64,000 nucleotides of DNA from NCBI GenBank assembly GCA_030280995.1, contig JASXTE010000001.1, forward strand, positions 15,521,106-15,585,105. Direction: 5' to 3'. Made by a program: the position numbers and the translations under genes. This DNA is from Hemileia vastatrix. Its lineage: Eukaryota > Basidiomycota > Pucciniomycetes > Pucciniales > Zaghouaniaceae. The notes under the pieces were generated by a model. That model made no database searches. It was given only the letters and a program-made list of their open reading frames with translations, and was not told the origin of the DNA. Below, one piece after another: positions 19,573 to 32,129 of this stretch; the first letter of the stretch is position 1, and every line of letters starts with the position of its first letter.

Positions 19573-22500
19573 TAATAATTGGTAGTTTTTTATATATTGT
19601 CTATAATAACCACACATTCCAAGAAAAGATTGTACATCCTTCACATTTTGAGGAATGCCAATATTCTTTATTGCAGCCACTTTATTTTGGTCTACACATA
19701 TTTGTAAGCCAGATACAATATGACCAAGCACTTTTAAAGATTCAAACCCAAATTTACATTTTTTAAATGCAAGGGTCAATTTTATTTCATCCATTTTCTG
19801 AAATACTTTCCTTAAATGGATTAAGTGTTCATCAAAAGTTTTAGAGAACACTATGATGTCATCAATGTATACCATTAACCATCCCTCAATCATTTCATTA
19901 TGGAATGTTATATCCATTAACTTTTGAAATACTAATGGAGCATTTTTTGGTCCAAATGGCATTCTGACATACTTATAAATTCCCATGTGTGTTGTTATCA
20001 ACAAAACGTTCTGTGAATTCTTTTCAACAGGAATTTGATGGTACCCTTTATTTCCATCTAGGCAACTAATATATTTAGCACCTTTAAGGGTAGCATGTAT
20101 AGAGGCAATCCTTGGCAAGGGATAAATATCATCTACTGTAAATGTATTTAATGCTCTATAATCACCGCACAGTCTTGCTTTATCTTGTTCATAAGAAATC
20201 AGCACTGGTGATATTAAACAATATTTTGGTGTAGTTTCAACCTTCTCAAGAATGTTCATTTTTAATAACATCTTAATATTATCCTCTATGTCTTTCCTCT
20301 TCATTGGTGAAGCAGGGTATGGTTTCTTTTTAAGACTGGCAGGAATATTATCCATATCACAGGTTAAACTAATTTTAATTTCATGATCTTTTACAAGGCC
20401 AAGTTCATTTGTACCATGTGCAAAAGCCATTGGAAAAGCTTTAATTAATTTCAAAATATTATCTTGCTCAGTTTCACTTATCTGAGTGCCAAATGATGCT
20501 TTTGAAATTTCTGTTTCAAGAAGTTCCATCTCATTGGATTCTCTTCCTTTAGACGGGGAATTTGTTACTGAATCAATGTGTAAGACTGTGTTAAAAGAAT
20601 TTATTTTAAATTTCCTTTTACCATTCATGCCAATTGTAAAATTGTTATTAGCAGGGTCTAATTTTACACCAAATTTAGTCAGAATATCATTTCCAATGAT
20701 AAAACAGTTACTACAATTTGTATTATCCATTACTACAAAGTCACAAGTTACCCTTATATAACCATGTTGGTGTTTAAAGAAAACAGCAGCTTTGTATTTA
20801 CCAATGGGGTGTAGTACTGATCCAAAACCTCTCCAATTTTTTTTTTGAAGTGGTTCAAGCTTAAACTTATATTCACTATCAATTTTCCCTAATGTATTAG
20901 TGGAAACAACTGAACCAGCAGCTCCTGTGTCCAATACTATATTAACATTTTCACCAGAAATGATAGCTGGAACCGTGATAGGTGTCATTCTAAAGTTATC
21001 AGCTTGTATATCCTTAATGATTTCAGCATCCTCAAAATTCATTAAAGATTCATTTGAGTCCATATTTAATATTGGATTTTTAAAGATGGACAAATCATCT
21101 TCCAACATACAGACTTCATTTTCATCACTATATGAGATATTGCTGTCATAATCACTTGATTCTTTACTTTTTTCAGTTTCAGTTTCAGATTCACGTTGAT
21201 TTTCAACAATATTTATGTTTTTCTCACATTTGTGACTTTGACCCAAGGTTTGTTACACTTATAACAAGTATTTGTTTCATACTTTTTAGGTACTACAGGT
21301 GCAGTAGGTTTTTTCTGCTTCTCCTGAAGTGTTTTTGAATTCTGAGTTTTTACAGGTTCAACATGTTGCTTATAAGTGGAATACCTTGATTCATACTTAT
21401 GGTTTAATAATATTTCATTTCAAATATTAATAAAGTCAGAATATTCAGTAACATTTAATGTTCTAGCTACAACAATGTCTCTGACAGATATAGGTAATTT
21501 GTATATTATCTTATCTTTCCATAAGTTAAAATCAATATGAGGCTCATTGGCTTTTAATATTTTGTTTAAATTCATTAAAAATACCATAGGTTTGTCACCA
21601 TTCAACGGATTATACCTAGTCTTCTCATACAGTCTCTGCTGAGCAAGCCTGAATTTAGAACCTCCAAATTGTTTTTCAATAAGTTGTTTCCATTCAGCCC
21701 AAGAGTAGTCTCTACCCTCACTTAAGACAGCTTCAAACCATAATAAAGCAACATCCTTAAATAAAGAAATTAATTTTGATGTTATCTCTTCATCTGGTAA
21801 CTTATATGAGAATTTCAAGTTGTCAATTCTTTGAATAAAATGTTGCCAATCAGAGCTGGCTTCCCCATCATAAGTTGGGTACTGATCTATCTTAGGCCAG
21901 TTCTTCTGATTGGATTTTATCTCACTAATCTTAGGTAAATTCAACAACTCATTCACTTTTGATAAATGGTCTTGTATTTCTTCCTGCACAGATTTGTGAC
22001 TTACATTTTCAGATTTGACACTACCACCAGATGGTTTTAATTGTGGTGGTATAGGCAAGGAATGAGATTCACTTTTGCCAATGAAAGGATTATTATTATA
22101 TTGATTATACTTATGATTATCCTGGTTCATTAGTAGATTGGCTGTTTCAATCTCAACTTTAGTTAATCTTTGTAGCAACTCAGAGACACTTTGATTTATC
22201 TGGGCAAAAGATAACTTTGTTCTTGATTCAGTTTTTAATAAATGTGTTTCATATAATTTTTCTAACTCACATAATTTGTTTGAAAGGTCATTATATTTAT
22301 TACTTAATGAATCATATTTAAGAGTTAGAGACAAATGTTCTTTCTCTAATTCTTTATTACGTGTTGCTAATTGAGAAATGTTCAATGTCAAGGATGAAAT
22401 TGTGTCACTAGTGAGCTTAACTGTCTGTTCCTCACAATCAGTCATTCTATTCCACAATTCTGAAACAATTCTATGGACAGTTGGATTATTGTTAAAATAT

Positions 22501-22753
22501 TCCATGTCCTCCTTTTCAATTCTCTCACTCTCCTGTGAACTTCTCATCTCACTAGTAGGTGGTTGCAACTGAGGATTAACTGTATTATCATTGGATATAG
22601 TACTGTTATTATGGACAAAAGACAAGTCAGGTGTATCTACTCTAAAACCTAAATTTCTTAAATCTTCCTCTATTTTTTGTACAGATTTAACATCAATAGA
22701 ATTACCTATATTGTAATTATCAGTATTATGTCTAATCTGAGAGGGTAAGTTAC

Positions 22754-23215
22754 TTACAAAGGGATGGTTGCCAATCCTGATTTTTGGCGATTTTTTCCCT
22801 TGTAAGGGTGAGCTGAGGAAGTCAGATGAGGGGATGGATCCCTGTTGCAACTGTGGCTTGTCCACTGTTGGTGAAACCAGTCCCATTTCCATTTGTCTAC
22901 CAGGATTTTCTCCTGGGAGTGAGTGGAACCTCCTTGGGTAGGGGGTTGCTGATTTGATTGAATGGGCTGGCCTCCCTTTAATTCTGCCATTGCCTGATTC
23001 ATCTGCTGAAACCCTACCTTGCAATTGTTTTGCAACTGCTCTACTTCTTTGAACATGAGAGATTTTGATTCCTCCAACTTCAGAACCTGTTTGGCCAGGT
23101 GGGACAGTTGATCCTGAAGAGGAGGAGACGTCTTTTTGATATTTATCTTTTTTAAGAGGGCATCCTTTTCCTCTATACTCATGCTTTCTGGCTGGGGGTA
23201 CTGTTGTCCCTCCAT
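22754..23215 (-). CDS. Overlapping +1 ORF in A2 gag (153 aa)
   Basis: The frame is +1 relative to Gag and starts at an ATG in strong context (ACCATGG) at 23215, 85 bp after the Gag start. The product (MEGQQYPQPESM...) has NIKKTSPPLQDQLSHLAKQV, a charged helical stretch, a glutamine-rich part, the aromatic motif DKWKWDWFHQQW and a tail AHPYKGKNRQKSG. The same frame in E has SKWQWDWLNTQW and PHPYQGGKRRRK. Unlike the Gag frame it has no stop in this degraded copy. Function unknown; leaky scanning past the Gag start is a possible mode of expression. Confidence 0.6.
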   Translation of the reverse strand: MEGQQYPQPESMSIEEKDALLKKINIKKTSPPLQDQLSHLAKQVLKLEESKSLMFKEVEQLQNNCKVGFQQMNQAMAELKGGQPIQSNQQPPTQGGSTHSQEKILVDKWKWDWFHQQWTSHSCNRDPSPHLTSSAHPYKGKNRQKSGLATIPL

Positions 23216-23535
23216 GGTGATGTCCTGGAAAGTTTTTGTTAGATTTAGACCTGGTATTATAAGCAGGCTGTTCACTTACACTATCCTGGAGAGCACTCAT
23301 ATTGTTCAGAATGACAATATTTTACGTCTACAAAAGGAAAAAACTCTATGGAATTAGTAGACAAAAGATATTAGCAATTATATTACTAATAAAAAAGCAA
23401 TGGAGCTTACCCTGAATTTATATCTTTATTTATTTAAATAAAATGTAAGAAAAATTTGAAAAAATCTGTTAAAAATATAATAATAATTTTAACTAGACCT
23501 CTATAAGGGTGAATAATTAGCTTACCAAGCTTTAG

Positions 23536-23606
23536 CCAAATACCAATTTAATTGGGTGTTATATTGGTGTCCAAATACCAAGTGAAATTGGGTTTATATT
23601 GGGTAC
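23536..23606 (-). repeat. Two 35-bp tandem repeats in the A2 leader
   Basis: CCAAATACCAATTTAATTGG and CCAAATACCAAGTGAAATTG start 35 bp apart, each followed by GGGT..TATATTGG. Each can fold (ACCAATT with AATTGGGT; ACCAA with TTGGGT). They lie between the 5' LTR and the gag start. Confidence 0.6.
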
Positions 23607-23811
23607 AGTTACTACTGTAAATATCTAATTTTTATGGTAAAAAATTAGTACAATTATTATAAGGGTTCTTTTCCGCAATAAATGAGTTATGATGACCCAC
23701 TAATATGCAGCAGACCCAAATATTTGGTTAATTTTGAGCTGTAATAAGGTAAAAATCACGTCCCAAGGCTTATACTAAATAATAAGTAAAATATAAGGAA
23801 AGACCCCCGAT

Positions 23812-24968
23812 TGTCAGTATAGTCTAGTATATAAGTATGATATAATAGTGTTATTTTATGGTCCTACTACTTATTGATAAATGATTTAGTGATTAAACCT
23901 CAGGGGAAGACTAATAAAATAGTTATACTCAAATAAAACTCACAATACTTGGATTTAAATGCGTGCTAGTGGTGGAAAATAGAAGAGCAAAATATAGTTA
24001 TAGCTTATATAAAGATAATATCAATTTATAAGGGCTTTATAATATATTTCTGAATGCTAATAATTGTATTGTAGTGTTTGTTTGAAGTTTAGTAATTGAA
24101 TGATGATAATAAACCGTCAAAATCCCCCCTTACTTATATCCAAATCCACTGGAGTGCACAGACCTTCAATCCAGATGATGTCACTGCTATCCCCGGCAAT
24201 TACAGCACTGTGAGGACCCATCACCTCCCAATGGCTTCCACTTCAAGCAGTTTCAACACCCAGACCTCCAGTAAGGACCCTCCATAACTATTAATAATAA
24301 CACAGAGTCATACCATAAATAGAAAACCCAGATAAAAGCGGATACTATAAAGAAACAGGTAAAATAAATAATCAAAAAGAGATTTAAGGAAACAAATTAA
24401 ATGTCCAAGCCCCCAATAACATCCCCAAGCATCCACATTAACCCAGAAACATCCTTCCAACCCATAAATCCGTGAATAACCATCCAAGGAAGTAATTTTA
24501 GTTGTCCAAACTGGGTGTATGTGCCTGATATAGGTGTCTATGCTTCTGTAGGCGTTGTGAGTCCACTGATTTCATCCATATGACCTAAAATAAGCAGAAA
24601 AACAAAGGTTATAGGCTATTAAGGGGCTAAAACCCACTTATATACCTAAATATACATAATATACTGCATATTTCACTGAATATGAGATTTATGTATACAT
24701 ATAAGCTTATGTATGTCAATAATTACTTCATATCACTTAAGATAAGTATATTATGACTCCATTAACACCTTAATAAGTATTATTGGGCCATGGATAAGCT
24801 ATTTAAACTATTATAAATTATATAATAGAATAATAATTATATATATATATAATAAAATAATATATATTATTATTTTAACCTTATTTTTAAGATATAAGCT
24901 TAATCTAGTTAAGGTTATCTTATTTTAAGCATAAGAAATACTCAGTCCTAAGGATATTTAGGCTGACA
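23812..24968 (-). repeat. 5' LTR of A2
   Basis: 1157 bp, TGTCAG to CTGACA. On the minus strand the interior begins ATCGGGGGTCTTTCC at 23811, where the primer-binding site should be; it does not start with TGG. The U3 side is AT-rich with several TATA-like runs, and I cannot choose one. Confidence 0.9.
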
Positions 24969-26121
24969 GTTGGTGATTGGAAGGCTAAAGGTGGTGTTTC
25001 TACTATGGTGTATTTTAAAAAGTTGGTTAGAAAGTTTGATAAGATGGTGGAATATTTGATTCAGGTGAAGGAAAAAGGCCATGAAAATCAGGCCAAGGAT
25101 CTATTCTGATCATCTTTGATTAAGGAAGTTAGGATGGATGTGTGGAAGGAACTTTCTATAAAAAAATTAAAAAAGATCTGCTAAATGGGTAACAGAAGCT
25201 GAATTCATTAGAGGTCATTAAAAAAATATCCAGGTTTATCTAGAAAATTTGGCTCTGGAAAAATATCAAGAATCTTGTACTAAAATATTTTTAGCAAGGT
25301 AAGTGAAGTTTTGGCTGAAAATAACAATATAATTGTAAAAGCTCAAGAAGTAAAGAAGGCTCAGATGGGTAAGCCTTCTGTTTAGATTGAGGGAAATGTG
25401 AACCACAAGATGATTGATCACTTTTCTGACTTAGTAAAGCTTCTAATAATATTTTTTCAAGAAACTCAGAAGGCCAACAGAGTGCCTGTGGCTTCTTCAT
25501 CATCTTCTTCTTATAAATATAGGAGTTATGAGAGGAGGAATCATGGTTTTATTGTCAATGGTAATTAAGTTTATGTGAGTGGAAGTTGAAATGGTGGTAG
25601 TAATGAGAATGGTAATGGTGGAAATGGATTTAGTGGTGCTTATGGCAAATCCATAGCCTGTTCCTTTTATATTAGTAAGGGTCACAGAGCTGGAGATTAT
25701 TTTTATTTGGATAAGGAGTCAAAAGCTGTTAGAGTCAAATTTGATGGAAAGTTTTATAAATTTCCTGATGGATCTTTCATTAAAACCAGTGATGGGAAAG
25801 CTACTTTGGATCTAGTTAGAAGAAATATAATGGCTGAAAAAAGGTTAGATTTGAAGAATTAAATGGTAAAGAAGATGATGGTTTTAAAGGTGGTAAGAGT
25901 AATGGTACTAATAAAGGTGGAATAGTTGATAAGAAAAAAAGAAGGAGTTCAGTAAGGTCACATTTTCAACTTCTTTTAATAGTTTGAAGTTGTGTTGAGT
26001 TTCAAGAGTAGATGGTCACCGTATGGTCAGGGAGTATGATTTTGATGCTGCTAAAAGGGCTACTTCTACTAAATCTAAGATTAGCATTCAAATCCATAAC
26101 AAAATAAACCAGGAAAGGTGG
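24969..26121 (+). pseudogene. gag of C2, second part
   Basis: Resumes with VGDWKAKGG and follows the B2 Gag: VEYLIQVKEKGHENQAKDLF, VRMDVWKELS, SEVLAENNNIIVKAQ, a ruined zinc knuckle (CSFYISKGHRAGDY, two Cys replaced by Tyr), then KFDGKFYKFPDGSF near 25750. Stops interrupt every segment. Beyond 26000 only traces remain, and the sequence meets the inverted C3 LTR at 26122. No protease or polymerase is present. Confidence 0.7.
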
Positions 26122-27392
26122 TGCAGAAAGACTCTTAAAGTTGCCTTGCTGTAAGCAGAATCCAAGGGAGTTGGATAAACCAAAGAAAACCCTGTCCCTT
26201 CAAATAAATAAAGAGCTCAAAATTAACTAAGCCATAGTCTCTACTTGATATGAAATAACCAATAAACTATTTATTATTAATGGTGTTTAGATGTTGAAAC
26301 AGTGTTATTTATAAAACGGGGTATCAAAGTTAGAAATCTTCCATTTCAAAATACCACTTTTTTCCACCAAATCAACCATGATTATTTTTTAACATATGGC
26401 ATATTAAACAACAAAAAATCTTTTTACTGAGAATTAATGTCAATTTTGTGGCTTACTTTTTGTGTTGTGATATACCTGTTAAATAATTACAGATTTCTGA
26501 CTTTGTTACCCCCTAATGAGGGTAAGAAAAACAACAGTGAAGCTGTATTTATAAAAGTTATATAAAAGATTGAATAATATATTTTTATAAAGCTTTTCTT
26601 TTTACAATTTTGTTATTAAAATAAGATCCCTTATTATGATACATTTAAAATGGTACCCTATATTTTATTATATATGATAATGAGTGAATTTAATTCAATT
26701 TTATGTAAAAGTGTTAAATTTATAAGGGTATTACAATTTTATAATTTGTTATGCAAAAAATAAAGATTTTTGTTAAATATGCAATGTTGTGGTTGGTGAT
26801 TTAGCTGTTAGATTCTCTTTTATGCTGTATGATTTCAAGTTTACAGGATTTATATGCATAGTATGACACATATCCTACTTTACCTAACTGGAGAATTCCA
26901 CAGCTCATCTGGAGCTATCTGGAGCTTGTACTGACTTCTGGACTCAATTAGAAACTTAAAATATTACTAAAAGATTTAGAAAAATTAAATCTGATAGAGA
27001 TACTTCTCCTCTACATTGAAAACTCATTTTTTTAGTCTTGGAAGCCCTATTGATCTAGTTGAAAACATCAAAGTTAAGTAAATTATAAAAAATCGAAAAT
27101 AACAAAAAATAATTTATAAAATTATTAAAAATTGTAGAAAAATTGAAAAAATTCTAAAAAATTTCACAAATGTTCTTGAGACTCTTGAATTTAATTTCCA
27201 TGCACTTTTATACCTATACTTGAATTACCTGACCATTAATTATTTTTTTAATCTTTAATTGTAAAATTAACCCTTTTAAACCACTTTTAATGCTCATTAT
27301 TTTAAATATAACAATTTTAAAATTAGATTGGCTTTCCAATCTCAATAAATATCTCCCAAAAACAATCTTATAATAAAATTTAGATTGCCACA
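26122..27392 (-). repeat. 3' LTR of family-C element C3, inverted
   Basis: The reverse complement runs from TGTGGCAATCTAAA (27392) to AAGAGTCTTTCTGCA (26122) and matches the C2 and C1 LTRs. A 195-bp MITE is inserted at 26318-26512. On its 5' side, read on the minus strand, GGAGGGAGAA matches the polypurine region of B1 at 2475-2487. Confidence 0.75.
26318..26512. mobile_element. MITE 2 in the C3 LTR
   Basis: 195 bp with ~22-bp inverted ends: GGGGTATCAAAGTTAGAAAT at the left and GGGGTAACAAAGTCAGAAAT inverted at the right. The C2 LTR at 14880-14925 lacks it and gives the empty site. No ORF. The ends differ from MITE 1 and from the Harbinger copies. Confidence 0.65.
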
Positions 27393-28500
27393 TTCTCCCT
27401 CCAATGAAGAATGTCCCCATTCTTTAAAGTTGCATAAATGATTATTCATATATTCATTTTCTATTCATCCTTTTCAACATGAAGACATTATGAAGTGAAA
27501 TTTAATATCATAAAGTTTTTGATATCATGGTTGAAAGATTCCGAAGAGATTATATATATTGATTTTATTCTCTTCTTAAGACTTTACTTCTTTAATTTTT
27601 TAATTCATTTAGTGCTGGTAACTGTTATTATCTGGTTGATTTTAATTCTTTATAATTTGTCATATTATTTTCGTATTTGGAAATAAACTTTTGATAAAAA
27701 ATACATGCCTTGTGATGATTCCAATACTGAGAGAAAGGTTTGAATCCCTTCATACTCTTCTCTGCCAGTCTCCATTATTTCCACAGCATGAGAGTGGGCC
27801 TTCCTAGTGAGCCAAATACTTTTGATTTTATTCCCATTGGGATTCCCCCTGAGGCAAATACTATGATTCCATTCTCTCCATAAGGTCCTACAAGCTTCCA
27901 CCAAAATTGTCTACCAAAGAGACCCACTAAATCCAAATCCTATCCTTCTATGATTCAGCATCACAACATTCAAATAAACTTCAAAAACTTTAAAATAAAT
28001 CCTAATTTTTATCATAAACCATAATTTTCCAGAAATTCTTAGCACCTATATTTTTGACTTTTAATCAATCTCCATTAGTAAAATTTAAAATTTCCATTTC
28101 TATTTAATCCCAAATAACTACCTTTAATGACATCTACATTGCCTAAAGCTAGTTGCAATATTTTCATTAATGACAGAGCTCTCCCAATGAGTGGGTACCA
28201 GTTTGAGTACTGATGAACCAGTGATAAATTTAAAAATTACTGAATTATATATCCCACTTGATTAAAATTCTTTCCTAATATCCTTGAAATCCAAACATTT
28301 AATTGATTGCCAGTTTATAGTCTTAGTGGAACAAAGTGAAAGTAATTTACCAGTTTAACGTCACAGGGGACCAATGATTGACATTTTAATGCTATTTCCA
28401 GTTTAAGGTCATAGAGGACCAAATCCTATAGTTCATTTCCAGTTTTAGGTCATAGTGGACCAATGATTGTACTGATTCCAACTGACTACTACTGTCCTTA
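27393..28500 (-). mobile_element. 3' untranslated region of family-C element C3
   Basis: Continues inward from the C3 LTR on the minus strand. It has no gene but contains the hairpin repeats at 28310-28462. Long 3' UTRs of this type also occur in B1 and B2. The left-hand 900 bp hold no other structure I can name. The inner end near 28500 is approximate. Confidence 0.5.
28310..28462 (-). repeat. Four hairpin repeats of the family-C 3' UTR
   Basis: Four units in 150 bp, on the minus strand of the type GGTCCTCTATGACC followed by TTAAACTGG. They correspond to the AGTC...GACT units of B1 but three of the four have GGTC, mostly paired with GACC, so the end pair of the stem changes on both sides together. 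Confidence 0.7.
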
Positions 28501-29635
28501 AGCCCATTTTCACCATATTTTTCCCCCTTTCCTATTTTCCTATCCAGGTTATCCTTTCCCTCCTAATTATCAAATTTTCAAAATGACTCTATCTAACTTC
28601 ACTGCTTCTTGTGACTAAGCCTGTGATTACTGTTCCTTTACCCATCAAGAGGGCACCTACTTCTATAACCAGAAAACATATACCTGCAACAGGGCCTGTT
28701 TCAACTGCTTTGAAAAGAAGAGAAAAAACTCTGGCCTGAAGTATGGCTCATTCCCCCTTCCTGCTGCCAGATTTTCCTTTCATTTCAAGCCTTCTACTTC
28801 TTCTCCAAAATCATCCACCTCAAAAGTTTCTAATCCTTTCACACCATCAGATTTTTTAAATATTCCTTCTGACTCTGAGTCTCTGGGTCCACCTCATTCT
28901 GCTCTTTATGCTTCTCCTTTTCTCCAATCAAGACTCTCTTACATCATCCCTAGAACTCCCACTGCTTCAAAAGCAATGTTGAATCCATCTAAATTAGTCC
29001 TAGATTTTTCTCCTTCTCCTTCTTCTTTCTCTCACCTCCTATTCAGAGCCTATTCCTCCTCAACCTAAATTTAGCAGCCCTCATTGTCTTTCTTCTTCAT
29101 CAAAAAGACCCATATCTCCTAGTCCTCTAATAATTTGCCATAAGAAAAGAAATATTTCAATAGAGAATGGATCACCAATCCCTGCTCCTTTCAGAGACAT
29201 CCTAACTTTCCTAAAACCACCCTCATATCACAACATTAAAAATACCTACTCTTCCCTTCTTGAATAAAAAATTCTGTCAAGCCCATCTTTAAATCTTGAG
29301 ATTGACACAGTTGACTCTAGTAAGTAATTAATATTTTCATTATTATTTTAAATTTTATCTCTTGACTTTTATTGATGACCTGATCTAGATTCTTGAGGAT
29401 CCCATTATTCTCTGTATGCTTATTTCATCCCTGATCCAGAACTTACTTCAGCTATGGTGAAATGTAATGAGGTCGCTCAACAATTATATTATATTTTCAA
29501 ATTTAACATGGCCCACTACAAAGACTATTTGCCAAAAGATTGTGCAGAAGTATTTTCAATAGAAAAGTTTTGAAATGTAACTTTAAAATGGCCACTTGGC
29601 TTGAACATAAACAACATTTTCAATTTGAGGATATT

Positions 29636-29690
29636 AGGGGGTGTCATTTCTGGCAAATCTGCACTTAACTTAAGTGCAGATTTCAAACCA
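29636..29690 (+). repeat. Left end of H5 with internal palindrome
   Basis: The 18-bp outer end AGGGGGTGTCA..TCTGGC is followed by AAATCTGCACTTAA-C-TTAAGTGCAGATTT (29655-29683), a perfect 14-bp stem around one base. The right end has a matching palindrome with CCGC for CTGC. Confidence 0.85.
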
Positions 29691-29992
29691 AATCAGCACT
29701 TAAATTTTGCAAAAAAGTCATTTATTTCAAAAATGGGTGTCAGTTATGACCTCAAATCAGCACTTTTTTTTGGTTTTTTTTCACAACCACATGTTGGCCA
29801 CAAAACATCCCTTCCTTTCTTACCCCATCCCTGTCACATGTGACACACTGACCTTCCTCGCTACCTACCCATCAATCCTCGGCACACACCCCTTCCTGAC
29901 ATTTTCAAAATGTTGACCAGGCATTTTTACATTCTTATTTACTTATTTCTTCTACCTCTTAATATTTTTTCTTGTTATGTGCCAGTTTCATA

Positions 29993-31320
29993 ATGCCTCC
30001 CAGACATTCCAAATCTCAAAAGGTAACTCAAAAATCTGCTTTGTCACAAAAGTCTCCTCGTAAAGCAAGCCCTACACCTGAAAAATCAAAGTCAGGTTCA
30101 GGTCAGCTTAAAAAGGATGATTATCTCATCATAATCAACTTCCTTAAAATAAAATCAAATTTTGAAACATGTTTTGGATGTGAAAAGTCCACTCGTATTG
30201 GACGTCCACCTTCTTCAAAGGTTAATGGCTACTTATTGATGGCCAATGAAGTAAGGAAGAAAACAAGGGGGAGAATTGATATCAATCCTAAACAAATGAA
30301 GGAGGGATTTAAAAGTTACCAATCAAAATATAAAAAGGCTCATCATGCTGCAAATGAAACTTGCTTTGGTATTGACAATGATGAGTTGGAGATTGGAATT
30401 ACTACTGTTTCTGAAAAGCTCAATGTCATGTGTCCTTTCTATGAGGAAATGGATAATCTTTTTGGCTTCCAAGTTGATGTAAACCCTTGGTTTCTACACA
30501 ATACCACTAAGGATATACCCTCTGGATCCAAACCTTCCTATAATCCTCCTGACACACCTTTACTTGAAAGAAATCAATCCCCTCTACCTTCTAACAATAG
30601 TTCAGCTGAAGATGATCCCGACTATCAAGAAGAACAATTATATTGCAGCAGATCTGAATCCTCAGAGGCCCAAAATTTAAATGTATGTTTACTTTTTGTT
30701 TTTTCTTCAATTCTTCTCTGAATTTCTCTTTCTTTCTAGTCTCCTCCTACTCAAACTCAATCTCCATTAAATAATCTCAATTCTGGAAATGTGAATCCCA
30801 CTTTAGAAGCTGCTTTAGATGAACTTCCTGAAGCCTCTTGTTCAAACTCCAAACTAAAGCGTCGAGCCTCAACTTCAATGAACTTGAACCATCTATTAAA
30901 ACGTGGTAATTCTTCAACAAGCTCATTTGGCTCCCTTGAGGATTATTTTGCAAAAAAAAGATATAAGTAAGATTCATTTACTATATATCTTAATCATTAA
31001 CTCATTTGTTTATTTATTTCAATTTAATTTTCTCAGAAAAATCAACTATTGCAAAAAATTCCCTTGACTTTGAGAAGATGAGGTTTGATAATATGCTAAG
31101 AAAGATCAGCAAGCCTTAGATTTGGAAGAAAAAAAAATTGAGGCAGAGCAGATGGAAAAAGTAAATGAGCGTCAATTTCAAGGAGAAATGGCTACTTGTG
31201 AATTGGAAAAACAAGAGAGTTTTTAAAAAAAGATTTCATTATGGAATGTGTAAAAAATGGCCAATCTTATGAGGACATTAAAAATTACTTGACCTTTTCA
31301 ATTGATAAATTGTTTTTCTA
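29993..31320 (+). pseudogene. Myb/SANT-like Harbinger accessory protein (H5)
   Basis: Best copy of this protein. Start ATG at 29993 (MPPRHSKSQ), in the same place relative to the element end as in H1 and H3. Residues 1-40 are basic and serine-rich. About 41-115 form the Myb/SANT-like DNA-binding region (KKDDYLIIINFLKIKSN; SSKVNGYLLMANEVRKKT; NPKQMKEGFKSYQSKYKKA), then ITTVSEKLNVMCPFYEEM, a proline-rich acidic linker, a GT-AG intron at 30683-30739 and exon 2 ending KRGNSSTSSFGSLEDYFAKK. A second intron (30967-31036) leads to a coiled coil (QALDLEEKKIEAEQ) that is open only after a frame change, so the C-terminus is broken. Expected to help the transposase bind the element ends. Confidence 0.75.
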
Positions 31321-31549
31321 GTTAATTTAATTTTGTTTGATTTCTTTTTGGTAATATTTTCTTATATGCTGGCTTATCAAAGGTCTTGAATATAGTACAT
31401 TATTTTTGACAAATTTTTGAAATTATCATACATTTTTTCTATCTTTAAATTCAATTCAATAAGTTTGCCTATACTTTTATTTTGACAAAAATTTGAAAAT
31501 ATAATAAAAATTTTCTATCTTTACTTTCAAGTAAATAAGTTTGCTTATC

Positions 31550-31990
31550 TAAATTTTTCTAAGTCATCAATTTCACATTTCAGATTTAAAAAATTGGCAA
31601 TGCCCTCCCCTGTATTTTATTGAAACAAGGGGTGGGTACCACCAAATTTTTCTAAGTCATCAATTTCACATGTCAGATTTAAAAAATTGGCGATACCCTC
31701 CCCTGCATTTTATTGAAGTAAAGGGTGAAAGTCATCAAAATTTAATATAATTACATAAATTAATTATTATATAAATAAGATATGTCAAATTTACTACTTT
31801 TAAAGTAATGAAAATTCCTCATACCAAAATGCAGATCAAGTCTAGAAACTAGGTTTGGGACTTTCCACAGTTATAGGCTAGAGGAACCCCATGAAGAAAA
31901 TTAATGTTATCAGGATTACCTTTTATACAACACAAGGTCGTTGGCCCATTACTTTAATTTCATAAATTGAAATATCATATTTATTTATTA
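31550..31990. other. Conserved Harbinger intergenic block (H5)
   Basis: Two ~95-bp tandem units (31557-31745), each with CTAAGTCATCAATTTCACAT and a CCCTCCCCT...AGGGGTGGG-type hairpin, then the ~150-bp block with TTTGGGACTTTCCACAGTTA and ATACAACACAAGG. It lies between the 3' ends of the Myb and oxygenase genes. The first 230 bp after the Myb gene (31321-31550) show nothing. Confidence 0.6.
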
Positions 31991-32129
31991 AAAATTTATG
32001 GAAGAATATTAAATATTTGGTGACTCTACAAATCCCCATACTTTTTAGATCTACCTAAAGAATTTTTAAATTTATTACCTTTTTCTTCTTTTTTTAACTT
32101 GTTTATTTGTTGGATTAACTTTTGACTGA

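Larger units (their letters stand above)
16812..23300 (-). pseudogene. Gag-Pol polyprotein of chromovirus A2
   Basis: Start ATG at 23300 (MSALQDSVSEQ). Order on the minus strand: low-complexity N-terminus, coiled coil, capsid-like domain (NWPKIDQYPTYDG near 21900), zinc knuckle, protease (VLDTGAAGS), reverse transcriptase (YIDDIIVFS near 19870), RNase H (YTDASFIGLG), integrase (D,D35E near 17900-17590) and chromodomain ending at 16812. Breaks: TGC to TGA at 21420-21422, a one-base loss near 21237 in the zinc knuckle (compare 61686), a 619-bp insertion at 18954-19572, and stops at 18216-18218 and 18030-18032. Its C-terminus has SGRHK where E has an AT-hook-like RGRPKK. It cannot give a full polyprotein. 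Confidence 0.9.
15542..24968 (-). mobile_element. Chromovirus A2, complete but inactivated
   Basis: Two LTRs of exactly 1157 bp flank a 7.1-kb interior on the minus strand, and the element is bounded by the 5-bp duplication GTTGG (15537-15541 and 24969-24973). By eye the LTRs differ at roughly 25-30 sites and have no length difference, so the insertion is older than E. The interior encodes a Gag-Pol with several stops and a frameshift and carries a 619-bp secondary insertion. Confidence 0.9.

Noticed and set aside
27393..28500. Independent host gene
   Set aside because: Only short frames; the segment carries the hairpin repeats of a family-C 3' UTR.
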